Notes under the pieces: model-generated
Seen by the model: only the letters and a program-made list of their open reading frames with translations
Database searches by the model: none
Told to the model about the DNA's origin: nothing
Part shown: positions 43,409 to 52,237 of the stretch, piece by piece
Layout: each line of letters begins with the position of its first letter
Position numbering within the stretch: position 1 is the first letter of the stretch
NCBI GenBank assembly: GCA_003243455.1
Contig: QFQS01000011.1
Coordinates: 1-56,513 of the forward strand
DNA: 56,513 nucleotides
Direction of reading: 5' to 3'
DNA from: Cereibacter sphaeroides
Lineage (GTDB): Bacteria; Pseudomonadota; Alphaproteobacteria; Rhodobacterales; Rhodobacteraceae
Translations under genes and position numbers: made by a program

Positions 43409-44188
43409 ATGGTGATCAAGAGGATCAAGATGATTGTGCCCGTGCCTGTCCCGGCAGAGGCGCTGGCGGGCTTTGCAGCGCAATTTCCCGGGCATCTGTT
43501 GCGCCCCGACATTTCGGTCGACTTCTGCTGCGCGGCGAAGGGCGGCTCTGCACTCGACTCCCTCTATGAAGGGGTGATGGCCGATGCCTTCTGCCTGGAC
43601 GCGGGGCTGCGCGCGGAGGATGATGGCTATGCTGCGGTGTGCGTCAATTCGATGAGCGATTCCGGCGTTGCGGCGTTGCGGTCGCGCCTGTCCATTCCCG
43701 TCCTGGGCACGGCCGCCCCGACCTTTCACATGGCCGCGCAACTGGGGCGGCGCTTTTCGATCATCAGCATGTGGGACCGGTGGCGCTGGCTATATGACAA
43801 GGTACTGGGCGAGACGGGCCTTGGCTCGCGGCTGGCATCCATCCGCGCCATTGGTGTCGCGCCGGATACGGCGGAACTACTTTCCGGCAAGGAAGACAGC
43901 GTCTTCCCGCTGCTGCTGGACGCCGCGCGCAGGGCGCTGGACGAAGATGGCGCTGATATACTCGTACTCGGATCGACGACGATGCACCAGTCCCACGCCT
44001 TCTTGCAGGAGCAGCTGGATGTGCCCGTACTCAATCCGGGCTTGATTGCGTTCAAGGCCTGCGAAATACTCCTCGATCTGGGATTGAGCCACAGCAAGCG
44101 GGCTTACCAGTCTCCGAGAGGATATAGGGACTGTGTATTCAGTGACGCGGGGGCTGACAATGCGCCCGGCGAGGAGGAGGCATTATGA
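43409..44188 (+). CDS. Asp/Glu/hydantoin racemase family protein lacking the second catalytic Cys
   Basis: A 259-residue protein of the aspartate/glutamate/hydantoin racemase superfamily. ATG 43409 follows a GGAG site; the frame is open to 43325. The first catalytic Cys is plausible as Cys78 in AAVCVNSMSDSGV. The second, normally in a VLGCAGM-like motif, is replaced by Ser189 in VLGSTTM. True two-base racemisation is therefore doubtful; a one-base isomerase, decarboxylase or ligand-binding role is possible. It overlaps the AraC gene downstream by four bases, so it may supply or sense the regulator's ligand. Confidence 0.8.
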   Translation: MVIKRIKMIVPVPVPAEALAGFAAQFPGHLLRPDISVDFCCAAKGGSALDSLYEGVMADAFCLDAGLRAEDDGYAAVCVNSMSDSGVAALRSRLSIPVLGTAAPTFHMAAQLGRRFSIISMWDRWRWLYDKVLGETGLGSRLASIRAIGVAPDTAELLSGKEDSVFPLLLDAARRALDEDGADILVLGSTTMHQSHAFLQEQLDVPVLNPGLIAFKACEILLDLGLSHSKRAYQSPRGYRDCVFSDAGADNAPGEEEAL

Positions 44189-45216
44189 TCAATCATGGTT
44201 CCTGGCCCGTTCCCAACATGGATGCATGGAATGGACATGCCATGCCCCTGTCGCACTGCGCGAAATTGCAGAGTACCGATATAGACGCCGTCCACGCGCA
44301 TATGAGCGCGATGTTCTGCCAGCATGACCTGCATATCGAAGGGGGCGTGCCCCCGATCACCTTCTGTCACAATCAGGCGTCCTTGCGGTCGTTGACCTTC
44401 AACGCGACCGACTATGGCAACCCTTATGGCAGGGTCGTCGTGACCATTCCGCCGATGGAACAGCTGTATCTGGTCCAGTTTTCCTTGTCCGGCCGGGCGC
44501 AGATTACGCAGGGAACTGAAAGCTTCATCCTCAATCAGGGCGAAATGTGCGTGATCGGCTCTGATGCCCGTATCCGGCAGGCCTTTGACGAGGGGTACAA
44601 GCATTTCACCGTCAAGATTCCGAAAAGCGACCTGGAAAATGTGCTGACGCAGGAATTGGGTTATCGCCCCGGGGATCTCCATTTTTCGCCCAGGCCCGTG
44701 CGGCTGGAAGGCGCGGCGGCATCTTTCGCGCACATGATCCGCACCATTTGTGATGACATCGACCTCGGCCTGCCCGGTTACAGCCATCCACGCACGAGCG
44801 GGGCCATAGAGGACAGCCTGAAGCGCCTGTTGCTGGCGGCTGTGCCGCACAATCACAGCGACCTGTTCAACGGATCGGTTTCCGGCCCTGCGCCATTTTA
44901 TGTCCGCCGGGTCGAGGAATATATCCGCGCCCATTCGGACGAACCGATCAGCCTGGTCGAACTGATCGCGGTGTCGGGCGTCAGCGCGCGGTCGCTCCAT
45001 GCCGGGTTCCGCCGTTTCCGCGATGCGACACCGATGGGCTATCTGAAAAATCACCGGCTGGCGCTGGCGCGCGCTGCCCTGCGGGAAGGCGCGGACACCG
45101 GCGCATCCGTGACCAGCGTGGCGCTGGCCTGCGGCTTCACCCATCTCAGCAAGTTCGCGCGCGACTATTTCGAACGGTTCGGCGAACGCCCATCGGAAAC
45201 ACTGCGCGCCATGTAG
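44185..45216 (+). CDS. AraC-family transcriptional regulator
   Basis: A 343-residue regulator with an N-terminal cupin-type domain (IPPMEQLYLVQFSLSGRAQI; FILNQGEMCVIG) and a C-terminal AraC helix-turn-helix pair (ISLVELIAVSGVSARSLHAG; ACGFTHLSKFARDYFERFGE). It is paralogous to the regulator at 38949. ATG 44185 overlaps the racemase-like gene (ATGA). It faces a minus-strand Rieske module across a terminator and is the likely activator of one or more Rieske operons. Confidence 0.91.
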   Translation: MINHGSWPVPNMDAWNGHAMPLSHCAKLQSTDIDAVHAHMSAMFCQHDLHIEGGVPPITFCHNQASLRSLTFNATDYGNPYGRVVVTIPPMEQLYLVQFSLSGRAQITQGTESFILNQGEMCVIGSDARIRQAFDEGYKHFTVKIPKSDLENVLTQELGYRPGDLHFSPRPVRLEGAAASFAHMIRTICDDIDLGLPGYSHPRTSGAIEDSLKRLLLAAVPHNHSDLFNGSVSGPAPFYVRRVEEYIRAHSDEPISLVELIAVSGVSARSLHAGFRRFRDATPMGYLKNHRLALARAALREGADTGASVTSVALACGFTHLSKFARDYFERFGERPSETLRAM

Positions 45217-45221
45217 GCCGC

Positions 45222-45250
45222 AAAAAGACCCGCCGGCCTGTGCCGACGGG
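45222..45250 (-). terminator. Terminator of Rieske module 2 (minus strand)
   Basis: On the minus strand, CCCGTCGGC pairs with GCCGGCGGG (one mismatch) around a four-base loop and is followed by TCTTTTT. It lies 27 bases past the ferredoxin stop. On the plus strand no T-run follows. Confidence 0.75.
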
Positions 45251-45276
45251 CCAGCGACTGACCTTGTCGAAAAGGA

Positions 45277-45579
45277 TCAGGCGGTCAGCAGGATCGCGCC
45301 ATCCTGTTCGACGACGGCATAGGTGCGAATGGCGATGGAGCAGGGCGCGGCCACCGCCTCACCGGTGCGGATGTCGAACGACCCCATATGATAGGGACAG
45401 ACGATCCTGCCGTTCTCTATCTCGCCATCGGCCAGCGATGCATCGCCGTGCGAGCATAGATCGTCGGTCGCGAACACGTCGCCGTCCATGCGATAGACGG
45501 CCAGGACACGTCCGTCCCCCAGATCGGCCTGAAAAACCTCGCCCTCGGCGACGTCGGTGGATGCGCAAAGCCGCTCCAT
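45277..45579 (-). CDS. Rieske-type [2Fe-2S] ferredoxin of oxygenase module 2
   Basis: A 100-residue Rieske ferredoxin of the biphenyl/naphthalene dioxygenase electron-carrier type. Cluster ligands are Cys42 and His44 in CSHGDASL and Cys61 and His64 in CPYHMGSF. ATG 45579 overlaps the stop of the SnoaL-like gene (TGATG). It is the last gene of the minus-strand module and the only free ferredoxin in the 33-53 kb region, so it may carry electrons from the single reductase at 40302 to all three oxygenases. Confidence 0.93.
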   Translation of the reverse strand: MERLCASTDVAEGEVFQADLGDGRVLAVYRMDGDVFATDDLCSHGDASLADGEIENGRIVCPYHMGSFDIRTGEAVAAPCSIAIRTYAVVEQDGAILLTA

Positions 45580-46064
45580 CACGCCACCGCCCGTTTCTTG
45601 AAAGCCAGAGCCGGGGCGATGGCGCCCTGAACCCGAATATCCAATATCACTGTCTTGAATCTCCATCCTTCGTCGGTCAGGGCGACCTGGCTGTCATACC
45701 AGCCGCCCAGCCATTGATCCTGCGGGCCTTCGTCGGTCTGCATCGTGCACAATTCCCACAGATACCATTGGCATGTGCCGCTGACGCCATCGGCGGAAAG
45801 GGTGATGAGGGGGGCGACCATGAAGTGGATCGACCACAATATTTTGTCGACGGCGATCGCGGCCAGACCGGAGGCTATCGCGGTGCGCCCTTCCAGCGCC
45901 GCGAAGCCTTCGGCGGACCATGTAGCGTCTGCTGCGAACAAGGGCCCCATGATCGCCGGGTCGTTGAGCCGGTCGGCGCCCAGCGCATAGCGAGCCACCA
46001 GATCGGTGATGTCCGCGCGCGCCTCCATCGCCGCCAGCCTCTGTTCCAGGCTTGCCGCCGCCAT
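45579..46064 (-). CDS. NTF2/SnoaL-like protein, possible beta-type subunit of Rieske module 2
   Basis: A 161-residue protein of the NTF2-like fold. It shares a heptad-like start (LEQRLAAMEARADITDLVAR), IHFMVAPLI, YLWELCT and WLGGWYDSQVAL with the protein at 50485. Ring-hydroxylating dioxygenase beta subunits have the same fold and size, and the gene lies within the Rieske 2 operon, three bases after the small partner. It could be a beta subunit or a separate SnoaL-like dehydratase/cyclase. Confidence 0.8.
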   Translation of the reverse strand: MAAASLEQRLAAMEARADITDLVARYALGADRLNDPAIMGPLFAADATWSAEGFAALEGRTAIASGLAAIAVDKILWSIHFMVAPLITLSADGVSGTCQWYLWELCTMQTDEGPQDQWLGGWYDSQVALTDEGWRFKTVILDIRVQGAIAPALAFKKRAVA

Positions 46065-46067
46065 CGG

Positions 46068-46439
46068 TCAGGCCATGACCGTGGGGGCAAGGCCCAGCGC
46101 CGTGTCCTGCGCGCCGTGCGACGCGACAAAGCGCGCCTCCTCGAACGCATAGGGTACGCCGGGCGCACCGCCGTAAAGTTCGATGTGCGGCGCAACTTCC
46201 GCCATGGACAGGGCCATGTGGTAAAGGGGATGCAGTTCGGCTGGCAGCTGGCCCAGCGGATAGGCATCGGCCGCCGCCAATATCGCCTCCAGTCGCGGCA
46301 GCATGGCGTCGTAAAATGCCTTGATCTGCTCGCGCTTGGCCGTACGGCGCTTGGTTTGCCGTTCATCGGCGCTGGGCAGCGCCCAGTCGATGAACGGCAT
46401 CAGGTCTGCGAAGTCCTCGGGCAAAGTCTTGTCGGTCAT
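46068..46439 (-). CDS. Small conserved partner of Rieske oxygenase, copy 2 (unrecognised family)
   Basis: A 123-residue paralogue of the proteins at 42755 and 52234, with LPEDFADLMPFIDWA, AFYDAM, ALSMAEVA and IELYGG in the same order. ATG 46439 has GAGGA 11 bases upstream. An alternative ATG at 46457 would overlap the Rieske 2 stop as ATGA. It lies between Rieske alpha 2 and the NTF2-like gene. The function is unknown; conserved linkage argues for a partner of the oxygenase. Confidence 0.8.
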   Translation of the reverse strand: MTDKTLPEDFADLMPFIDWALPSADERQTKRRTAKREQIKAFYDAMLPRLEAILAAADAYPLGQLPAELHPLYHMALSMAEVAPHIELYGGAPGVPYAFEEARFVASHGAQDTALGLAPTVMA

Positions 46440-46453
46440 CGTCGTCTCGATCC

Positions 46454-47650
46454 TCATGCGTTGACAAACTGGTCGACCACGACAGCGCCGTGGCGGATCA
46501 GGATTTCATCGTCCTGCAGATGCTGTTCCAGCTTGGCGCGCGACTGCATGGCGCGCTGCGTGTCCTCCATGGTGGCGGTGTCTTCCAGCCAGGCATTGCG
46601 CTGCAACGTCATGGCATGTTCGGTCGCCCAGCGCTGGCCATGGGTCTGGGGCGTCTTCACATAATAGCGGCCTTCCCACAGCGTCCTGTTGTGCGCGATC
46701 GGCCAGAATTGATGGGTGAACCAGATGCCCTCGGATATATGGAGCAGCGTGTTGGGGAACAGCACGCTGAGTTCGAAGGCGAAATCATCGCGCTTGTCGG
46801 GGTTGATGGTGGGCGGCAGCATTGATTCACCACGCATCGACACCAGCGACGCACCGGCCAGCCCATTGGCGATGCCGGAAACCGGCGTCGGCTTGGCATT
46901 GAGCGTCAGGCACACCGCACAGGTGCGGTGCGGGCCCATCAGCTTCACATTCTGAAGCCCGGTCGAAAACACATTTGGGAAGGAACCCGCATGAATGGTG
47001 TCGACATGATAGGCCTCCGCAAAGGCGTCGTGCGCGACCTTCCAGTTGCAATCGAGCGTGGTGTAATAGGTGAAGCCATAATCCAGTTCGTCGAACGGAT
47101 AGCCCGCGAAATGGGTGGCATATTCGCCCAGATATTCGGCCAGGGTATTTTCGGGGACGGCGGCGACATTCACGAACATGAACCCTTCCCACATGTCGAA
47201 ATGAACCGGCGTCAGGCCGTTCTTGTCCTTCGAGAAACAGTCGTAGAAACGCTGTTCGCTGGGCACCTGTTTCAGCGTGCCTTCGGCATCATACACCCAG
47301 CCATGGAAACGACAGGTGACGATGGCGGCCTTTGAACTGCCATAGGTTTCCTCACCGGTTTCGGTGACGACCGTGTTGCCGCGATGGGCGCACGCATTGT
47401 GAAAGGCGCGGACCTGCCTGTCCTTGCCGCGGATCAGGATGATGGACGTGTCGGCAGCGGCCAGGCGCTTGACCTTGTAATCGCCGACTTTGGGGATTTC
47501 GCTGGCACGGCCGACGCACAGCCACACCTTGCGGAAAATCTTGTCCTTTTCCCGGTCATACCATTCGGGCGAGATATAAGGTTCGGTGGAAATCGGGCCG
47601 GAGCCAAGCTCGGGATACATTTCCATCCAGCGGTGTACGGTTTCGGACAT
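46454..47650 (-). CDS. Rieske oxygenase alpha subunit 2
   Basis: A 398-residue Rieske oxygenase. Cluster ligands are Cys87, His89, Cys113 and His116 (CAHRG; CRFHGW). Iron ligands are His215 and His220 in AEAYHVDTIH, with Glu212 in the bridging position. The C-terminal segment NAWLEDTATMEDTQRAM is nearly the same as in alpha 3 and probably carries the third ligand. ATG 47650 has an AAGGGAG site. It heads the minus-strand module alpha, small partner, NTF2-like protein, ferredoxin. It is closer in motifs to alpha 3 than to alpha 1. Confidence 0.94.
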   Translation of the reverse strand: MSETVHRWMEMYPELGSGPISTEPYISPEWYDREKDKIFRKVWLCVGRASEIPKVGDYKVKRLAAADTSIILIRGKDRQVRAFHNACAHRGNTVVTETGEETYGSSKAAIVTCRFHGWVYDAEGTLKQVPSEQRFYDCFSKDKNGLTPVHFDMWEGFMFVNVAAVPENTLAEYLGEYATHFAGYPFDELDYGFTYYTTLDCNWKVAHDAFAEAYHVDTIHAGSFPNVFSTGLQNVKLMGPHRTCAVCLTLNAKPTPVSGIANGLAGASLVSMRGESMLPPTINPDKRDDFAFELSVLFPNTLLHISEGIWFTHQFWPIAHNRTLWEGRYYVKTPQTHGQRWATEHAMTLQRNAWLEDTATMEDTQRAMQSRAKLEQHLQDDEILIRHGAVVVDQFVNA

Positions 47651-48019
47651 TGTCCACTCCCTTTTCGAAACAGTCCGGTCGGTTCGGGCGGTGCAAGCAC
47701 CCTGGCCGACCAATCCAGCACATGATGAAAAGAGCAGGCGGAACCGGCTAGCCCGCCCCTGACCGCGTTAGCCTGCACGCGCACCAAAGATGCGGCGCTG
47801 TTCCTTGGCGTGATGCATGATCTGCAATTTCTGCACAGTCTGCAGCAGCGAGGGGATGACCACAGCGGGATCAGGCTAGCGGGGAAGGAGCGACCGCCGT
47901 CATGTCTTCTGCAACGGTGGGGCATCAGATGACCTTGCCGAGCGGAGGAATGAGCACGGCCCGAGGCCCGCGCAAGGCGGAGGAAAACAGCCCGGGCCAC
48001 ATCGGGGAAGGGTAACGCA
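47651..48019. promoter_or_regulatory. Divergent promoter region, Rieske module 2 / Rieske module 3
   Basis: A 369-base divergent gap without a gene. It contains three TCTGCA units in exact nine-base steps at 47821-47847. It must hold promoters for both Rieske modules. No -10/-35 pair is clear. Confidence 0.5.
47821..47847 (+). repeat. Three tandem 9-bp units beginning TCTGCA
   Basis: TCTGCAATT, TCTGCACAG and TCTGCAGCA follow one another without gaps in the divergent promoter region. They could be a direct-repeat binding site of the kind AraC-family proteins use; this is inference. Confidence 0.4.
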
Positions 48020-50419
48020 ATGTTTCAGGGAAAGAACGTAAAGTCGAATATGGTGCGCGCCATCGGCCGGGCCGGATTGATGGCCGGTGTTTCGGGCGCA
48101 GCACTGTTCTTCACGGCTTCGGCCGCACTGGCGCAGGGCAGCGATGCCACGACGCGAACCGCGTCGGACGGCGTGGAGGAAATTACCGTCACGGCTCGCC
48201 GCCGCGTGGAATCGCTGCAGGATACGCCGATTGCCATTTCAGCGGTATCGGGCGAGGGCATCGCTGCTCGCGGGCTCGATAATGTCACGCAGATCGGTGA
48301 CTTCACCCCGAACGTGAAGTTCAACAGTTCGGTGCCGGTTTCAGCCAGCAATGCGACCGCCGCCATCTTCATTCGCGGCATTGGCCAGAATGATTATCAG
48401 TTGTCGGCCGATCCGGGCGTCGGCCTCTATCTGGACGGCGTCTATATCTCGCGCGGCGTGGGCAATGTGCTCGACGTGCTGAATATCGAACGGATTGAGG
48501 TGCTGCGCGGGCCGCAGGGGACTTTGTTCGGCCGCAACACGATCGGCGGCGCGGTCAGCGTCGTGACAAAGAAGCCTGGGCGTGAATTTGCCGGCAGCAT
48601 GGACGTGACGACCGGCAGCTTCAACCGCTTCCAGCTCAAGGCGTCAGTGGACGTGCCGCTGGCCGAAGGGGTCTATACCAGCTTTTCCGGCTTCTATCAC
48701 AACCGCAACGGCTATGTGAAAGGCGTCACTGCCGGCGCGCCGGACCTGGGCGACACTAACCAGCTGGCCGGGCGGTTCGCGCTGCGTCTGGAACCGTCGA
48801 GCGACGTGACCATCGACATCGCCGTCGACGGCAGCCGGTCGCGCGAGCAATCCGCGCCCAATGTACTGATCGCGCAGGATGAGACGGCGACCGCCGCCGC
48901 CGTGTGGAATGCCGCCTATTCGGGCGCCGGCGCGATCTGCGCCGACGTGACCAATCCGGCGCGCTTCACCAATCAGAACTGTTTCAACAGCCAGTGGGCG
49001 CTGGCTCCCTATCGGCATGGCGGCACGTTCACCACCATTTCGGACGTATTCAACGACACCAGCAACAAGCCATACCAGTCCGCGTCGGACCTTAATATCT
49101 GGGGCGTTTCGGGCATATTGGAATGGAAGCTGTCTGATGCCGTGACGTTCAAGTCGATCACTGCCTATCGCAAGGTCACCGGTTTCTGGACCCGCGATTC
49201 CGATCATAGCCCAGCCGACATCATCCAGACCAACAGCGACTGGAAGCAGGATCAGTTCAGCCAGGAATTCCAGTTGGGCGGCGAAGCCCTCGACAAGAGC
49301 CTCAACTGGCTGGTCGGTGCCTATTATTCCAGCGAGAGCGGCAACCACAAGGATCTGGTCAACATCATCGACGCGGTGTTTCTGAGCGGCGCGGTGCTCG
49401 ACGGGAAAAGCTATGCCTTCTTCGGTCAGGCGACTTATGAGATCATGTCCGACCTCAACCTGACCGCCGGCATCCGGTGGACCGAGGACCAGAAGACCTT
49501 CAACAATGCCAACCAATATGTGGTGGAGGCGGGTTTCCTGACCGGGGCGCCGTTCAATCCGGATGGTTCGGGGCTGGCCGACGGCGATCCGCTGATGGGG
49601 CCGCTTGGCCGGGAATCGACGATCAAGGATCGCGCCTGGACTCCGATGGCCAGCTTGTCCTATCGCTGGAGCCCGGAAGTGCTGACCTATCTCTCCTATT
49701 CCAAGGGGTTCAAGGGCGGCGGCTTTACCCAACGCGTGTTTCCGCCCTTCGCCTTCATCCCGTCGTTCAAGCCTGAAACCAGCGAGACGTTCGAAGCGGG
49801 CATCAAGACCGACCTGTTTGATCGCAAACTGCGGCTGAACGCGGCGGCCTTCATCAACAATTACGACAATCTCCAGATCACGGTGAATGACCCGACGCTG
49901 GGCTTCGCACCGATCATCCAGAATGCGGCCAAGGCGCGCATTCAGGGCATCGAACTGGAAATGCAGTTGCGCCCGACGGACGCTCTGCGGATCGAGGCGG
50001 GGCTTGGCTATCTCGACGCAAAATATCGTGAGGTCGACATTCGCGCGCTCAATGCGGGTGTGACCAAGGCCACACATTTGCAGAACGCGCCCAAATGGAC
50101 GCTCAGCGCCAGCGTGGGATACAGTTTTGACCTGGGCGAGAACGGCCAGCTGACGCCGCGCGTCGACTGGTCCTACCGCTCCCGGGTCTATAACGACGCG
50201 GTCAACACGCCGCTGCTGGTGCAGGATGGCTATCATCTGGTGAACGCCGCGCTCAATTATACCGACGCTTCGAAACGCTGGTCGATTAATCTGGGCGTCA
50301 AGAACCTGACCAAGCAGGTCTATCTGGGCTCGGGCTATGCCGACAGTTTCGGCGGCATCACCGAGGGTGTCTATGGCCGCCCGCGCGAATGGTATCTGAG
50401 CGCCGGATATAAATTCTGA
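48020..50419 (+). CDS. TonB-dependent receptor, first gene of Rieske module 3
   Basis: A 799-residue outer-membrane receptor. The signal peptide ends SAALAQG, the TonB box is EEITVTARR, the plug shows IFIRGIGQNDYQ and EVLRGPQGTLFGRNTIGGAV, and the barrel ends LSAGYKF. It is similar to the receptor at 35592. A short gap separates it from the NTF2-like gene, so uptake and oxygenation genes are probably co-transcribed. The substrate is unknown. Confidence 0.93.
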   Translation: MFQGKNVKSNMVRAIGRAGLMAGVSGAALFFTASAALAQGSDATTRTASDGVEEITVTARRRVESLQDTPIAISAVSGEGIAARGLDNVTQIGDFTPNVKFNSSVPVSASNATAAIFIRGIGQNDYQLSADPGVGLYLDGVYISRGVGNVLDVLNIERIEVLRGPQGTLFGRNTIGGAVSVVTKKPGREFAGSMDVTTGSFNRFQLKASVDVPLAEGVYTSFSGFYHNRNGYVKGVTAGAPDLGDTNQLAGRFALRLEPSSDVTIDIAVDGSRSREQSAPNVLIAQDETATAAAVWNAAYSGAGAICADVTNPARFTNQNCFNSQWALAPYRHGGTFTTISDVFNDTSNKPYQSASDLNIWGVSGILEWKLSDAVTFKSITAYRKVTGFWTRDSDHSPADIIQTNSDWKQDQFSQEFQLGGEALDKSLNWLVGAYYSSESGNHKDLVNIIDAVFLSGAVLDGKSYAFFGQATYEIMSDLNLTAGIRWTEDQKTFNNANQYVVEAGFLTGAPFNPDGSGLADGDPLMGPLGRESTIKDRAWTPMASLSYRWSPEVLTYLSYSKGFKGGGFTQRVFPPFAFIPSFKPETSETFEAGIKTDLFDRKLRLNAAAFINNYDNLQITVNDPTLGFAPIIQNAAKARIQGIELEMQLRPTDALRIEAGLGYLDAKYREVDIRALNAGVTKATHLQNAPKWTLSASVGYSFDLGENGQLTPRVDWSYRSRVYNDAVNTPLLVQDGYHLVNAALNYTDASKRWSINLGVKNLTKQVYLGSGYADSFGGITEGVYGRPREWYLSAGYKF

Positions 50420-50484
50420 TGGACTGGCGGAGGCGGGGCTTTGCCCCACCGCCTCCGCCCCTCCGCACAAAAGGACAGCAGCCA

Positions 50485-50964
50485 ATGAGCAGCAGCCTTG
50501 AAGCGCGTATCGCCCGGCTGGAGGCGCAGCGGGACATCGAACGGCTGATCGCCGATCTGGGCCATGGATTTGACAGCGGTCCTTCGGCAAGCCTGTTGCG
50601 TGACCTGTTCACCGACGACGCGCTGTTCCGGGTAGACGATTATGGCGACCTGATCAGCGCGCAGGGCATTGCGGAGGGGGTGGCGGGCAATGCCGGCCGT
50701 GGATTTCGCTGGACGCTGCATTTCCTTGTGTCGCCGCGCATTGACCTCAACGATGCCGCCGACGCCGCCAGCCTGTCCTTCATGCTGTGGGAAGCTGCGA
50801 CGGCGGCCAGCGGCCGCGCCTACTGGATTGGCGGCAGTTATGATGCGCGGGCGGTCCCCTGTCCCGACCGATGGCGCTTCACCCATTTGCGGCTGAAGGC
50901 CGACCTTATTTCCCATTATCCCCAAGGGTGGCGCGACAAGCCCCTGGCGCTCGACCAGGCCTGA
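50485..50964 (+). CDS. NTF2/SnoaL-like protein, possible beta-type subunit of Rieske module 3
   Basis: A 159-residue NTF2-like protein paralogous to the one at 45579: LEARIARLEAQRDIERLIAD, LHFLVSPRIDL, MLWEAAT and WIGGSYDARAV align in order. ATG 50485 follows AAGGACAG; the frame is open back to 50419, inside the receptor stop. It lies 37 bases before Rieske alpha 3. A beta-subunit role is suggested by fold and position and is not proven. Confidence 0.8.
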   Translation: MSSSLEARIARLEAQRDIERLIADLGHGFDSGPSASLLRDLFTDDALFRVDDYGDLISAQGIAEGVAGNAGRGFRWTLHFLVSPRIDLNDAADAASLSFMLWEAATAASGRAYWIGGSYDARAVPCPDRWRFTHLRLKADLISHYPQGWRDKPLALDQA

Positions 50965-51001
50965 TCGTTCCGCCGCCCATCTCAAGACAGGAGGCGATGC
51001 C

Positions 51002-52237
51002 ATGAACCAGCAAAGCATGACGCTTGACCATATCAGGCGAACGATACCGCAGATCCGCGAAGAACTGGGCGTCGCCCCCGTATCGGTGCGGCCGATCCGC
51101 GACCCGCAAATCTATGCGCTGGAAAAGGAGCGCATCTTCAAAAAGATATGGCTGAAGGTCGCGACCGCTTGGGAATTGCCCAATGTCGGCGATTACAAGG
51201 TGAAGGAACTGCCGGTTGCCGACACCTCCATATTGGTCGTGCGCGGCAAGGATGGACGGATACGCGCCTATCACAATGTTTGCACCCATCGCGGCAACAA
51301 GGTGGTGCCCAGTCAGGGATTCGAGACATTCGGCCGGGCGCGCGCCAACGTCGTTACCTGCCGCTTTCATGGCTGGGTGTTCGGCACCGACGGTGCGCTA
51401 AAATCGGTCCCCATGGAGGAGGGCTTCGGTCATCTGGACAAGACGTGCCTGGGCCTGCGCGAGATCGCCTGCGACGAATGGGAAGGTTTTGTATTCATCA
51501 ATTTCGACCCGGAACCGACCCGGAGCCTGGCCGATTACCTGGGCGATTTCGGGCGGCTGTTCGGCGGCTACCCCTATCATGAATCGACCACTGCATTCCG
51601 CTATTCGACCGTGCTCAAATGCAACTGGAAAGTCGCGCTCTACGCCTTTTCGGAGGGCTATCATGTGCCCACCATCCATGCCGGCTCGCTGCCCGGATTC
51701 CGGGGCATCGAACATACGGATTTCAAGCTGATGGGCCCCCATGCGTCGTCGACCATCTATGGCGCGGGGATGGATGCCGCGCCCTCGACCCAGACATTCG
51801 CGGGCATATTGCACAGCAGCGCCGATCATGGGCCGCGGCCCGACCTGCTGCCCCCGGCCATCAATCCGGAGCGCCGGGCGGATTTCCAGTTCGAAATCCC
51901 CAACATCTTCCCGAACCTGCTGATCCATCTGGCGTCGGGTTGCGGCTATCCGGGCATGTCCTTCTTTACCCACCAGTTCTGGCCGCTCGATCATGGCACG
52001 ACCCTGTGGGAGGGGATCAACTATTTCCGGCCCGCGACCAATGCGGCCGAACGTGCGGCGCAGATGCACGTCAACGCACTCCACCGCAACGCCTGGCTGG
52101 AAGATACGGCGACGATGGAGGACACGTTCACCGGCATCATGTCTGGTGCGATCGACGAGATGCAGTTGATGGATCAGGAATTTCTGATCCGCCACGCCGC
52201 CCTGACCCTGGACGATTATCTGGCGGGAGCCGCATGA
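51002..52237 (+). CDS. Rieske oxygenase alpha subunit 3
   Basis: A 411-residue Rieske oxygenase. Cluster ligands are Cys94, His96, Cys120 and His123 (CTHRG; CRFHGW). Iron ligands are His221 and His226 in SEGYHVPTIH, with Glu218 in the bridging position. NAWLEDTATMEDTF near the C terminus matches alpha 2. A GGAGG site lies just upstream. Its stop overlaps the small partner gene (ATGA). It shares MGPH, LPPAINP and HQFWP blocks with alpha 2, so modules 2 and 3 probably arose by duplication and inversion. Confidence 0.94.
   Translation: MNQQSMTLDHIRRTIPQIREELGVAPVSVRPIRDPQIYALEKERIFKKIWLKVATAWELPNVGDYKVKELPVADTSILVVRGKDGRIRAYHNVCTHRGNKVVPSQGFETFGRARANVVTCRFHGWVFGTDGALKSVPMEEGFGHLDKTCLGLREIACDEWEGFVFINFDPEPTRSLADYLGDFGRLFGGYPYHESTTAFRYSTVLKCNWKVALYAFSEGYHVPTIHAGSLPGFRGIEHTDFKLMGPHASSTIYGAGMDAAPSTQTFAGILHSSADHGPRPDLLPPAINPERRADFQFEIPNIFPNLLIHLASGCGYPGMSFFTHQFWPLDHGTTLWEGINYFRPATNAAERAAQMHVNALHRNAWLEDTATMEDTFTGIMSGAIDEMQLMDQEFLIRHAALTLDDYLAGAA

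Noticed and set aside
45240..46664. 474-residue plus-strand frame across the Rieske 2 module
   Set aside because: Overlaps three supported minus-strand genes and reads as an Arg-rich shadow.
48644..50590. 648-residue minus-strand frame opposite the TonB receptor
   Set aside because: Despite its length it is antisense to a complete receptor and has no coherent motifs.
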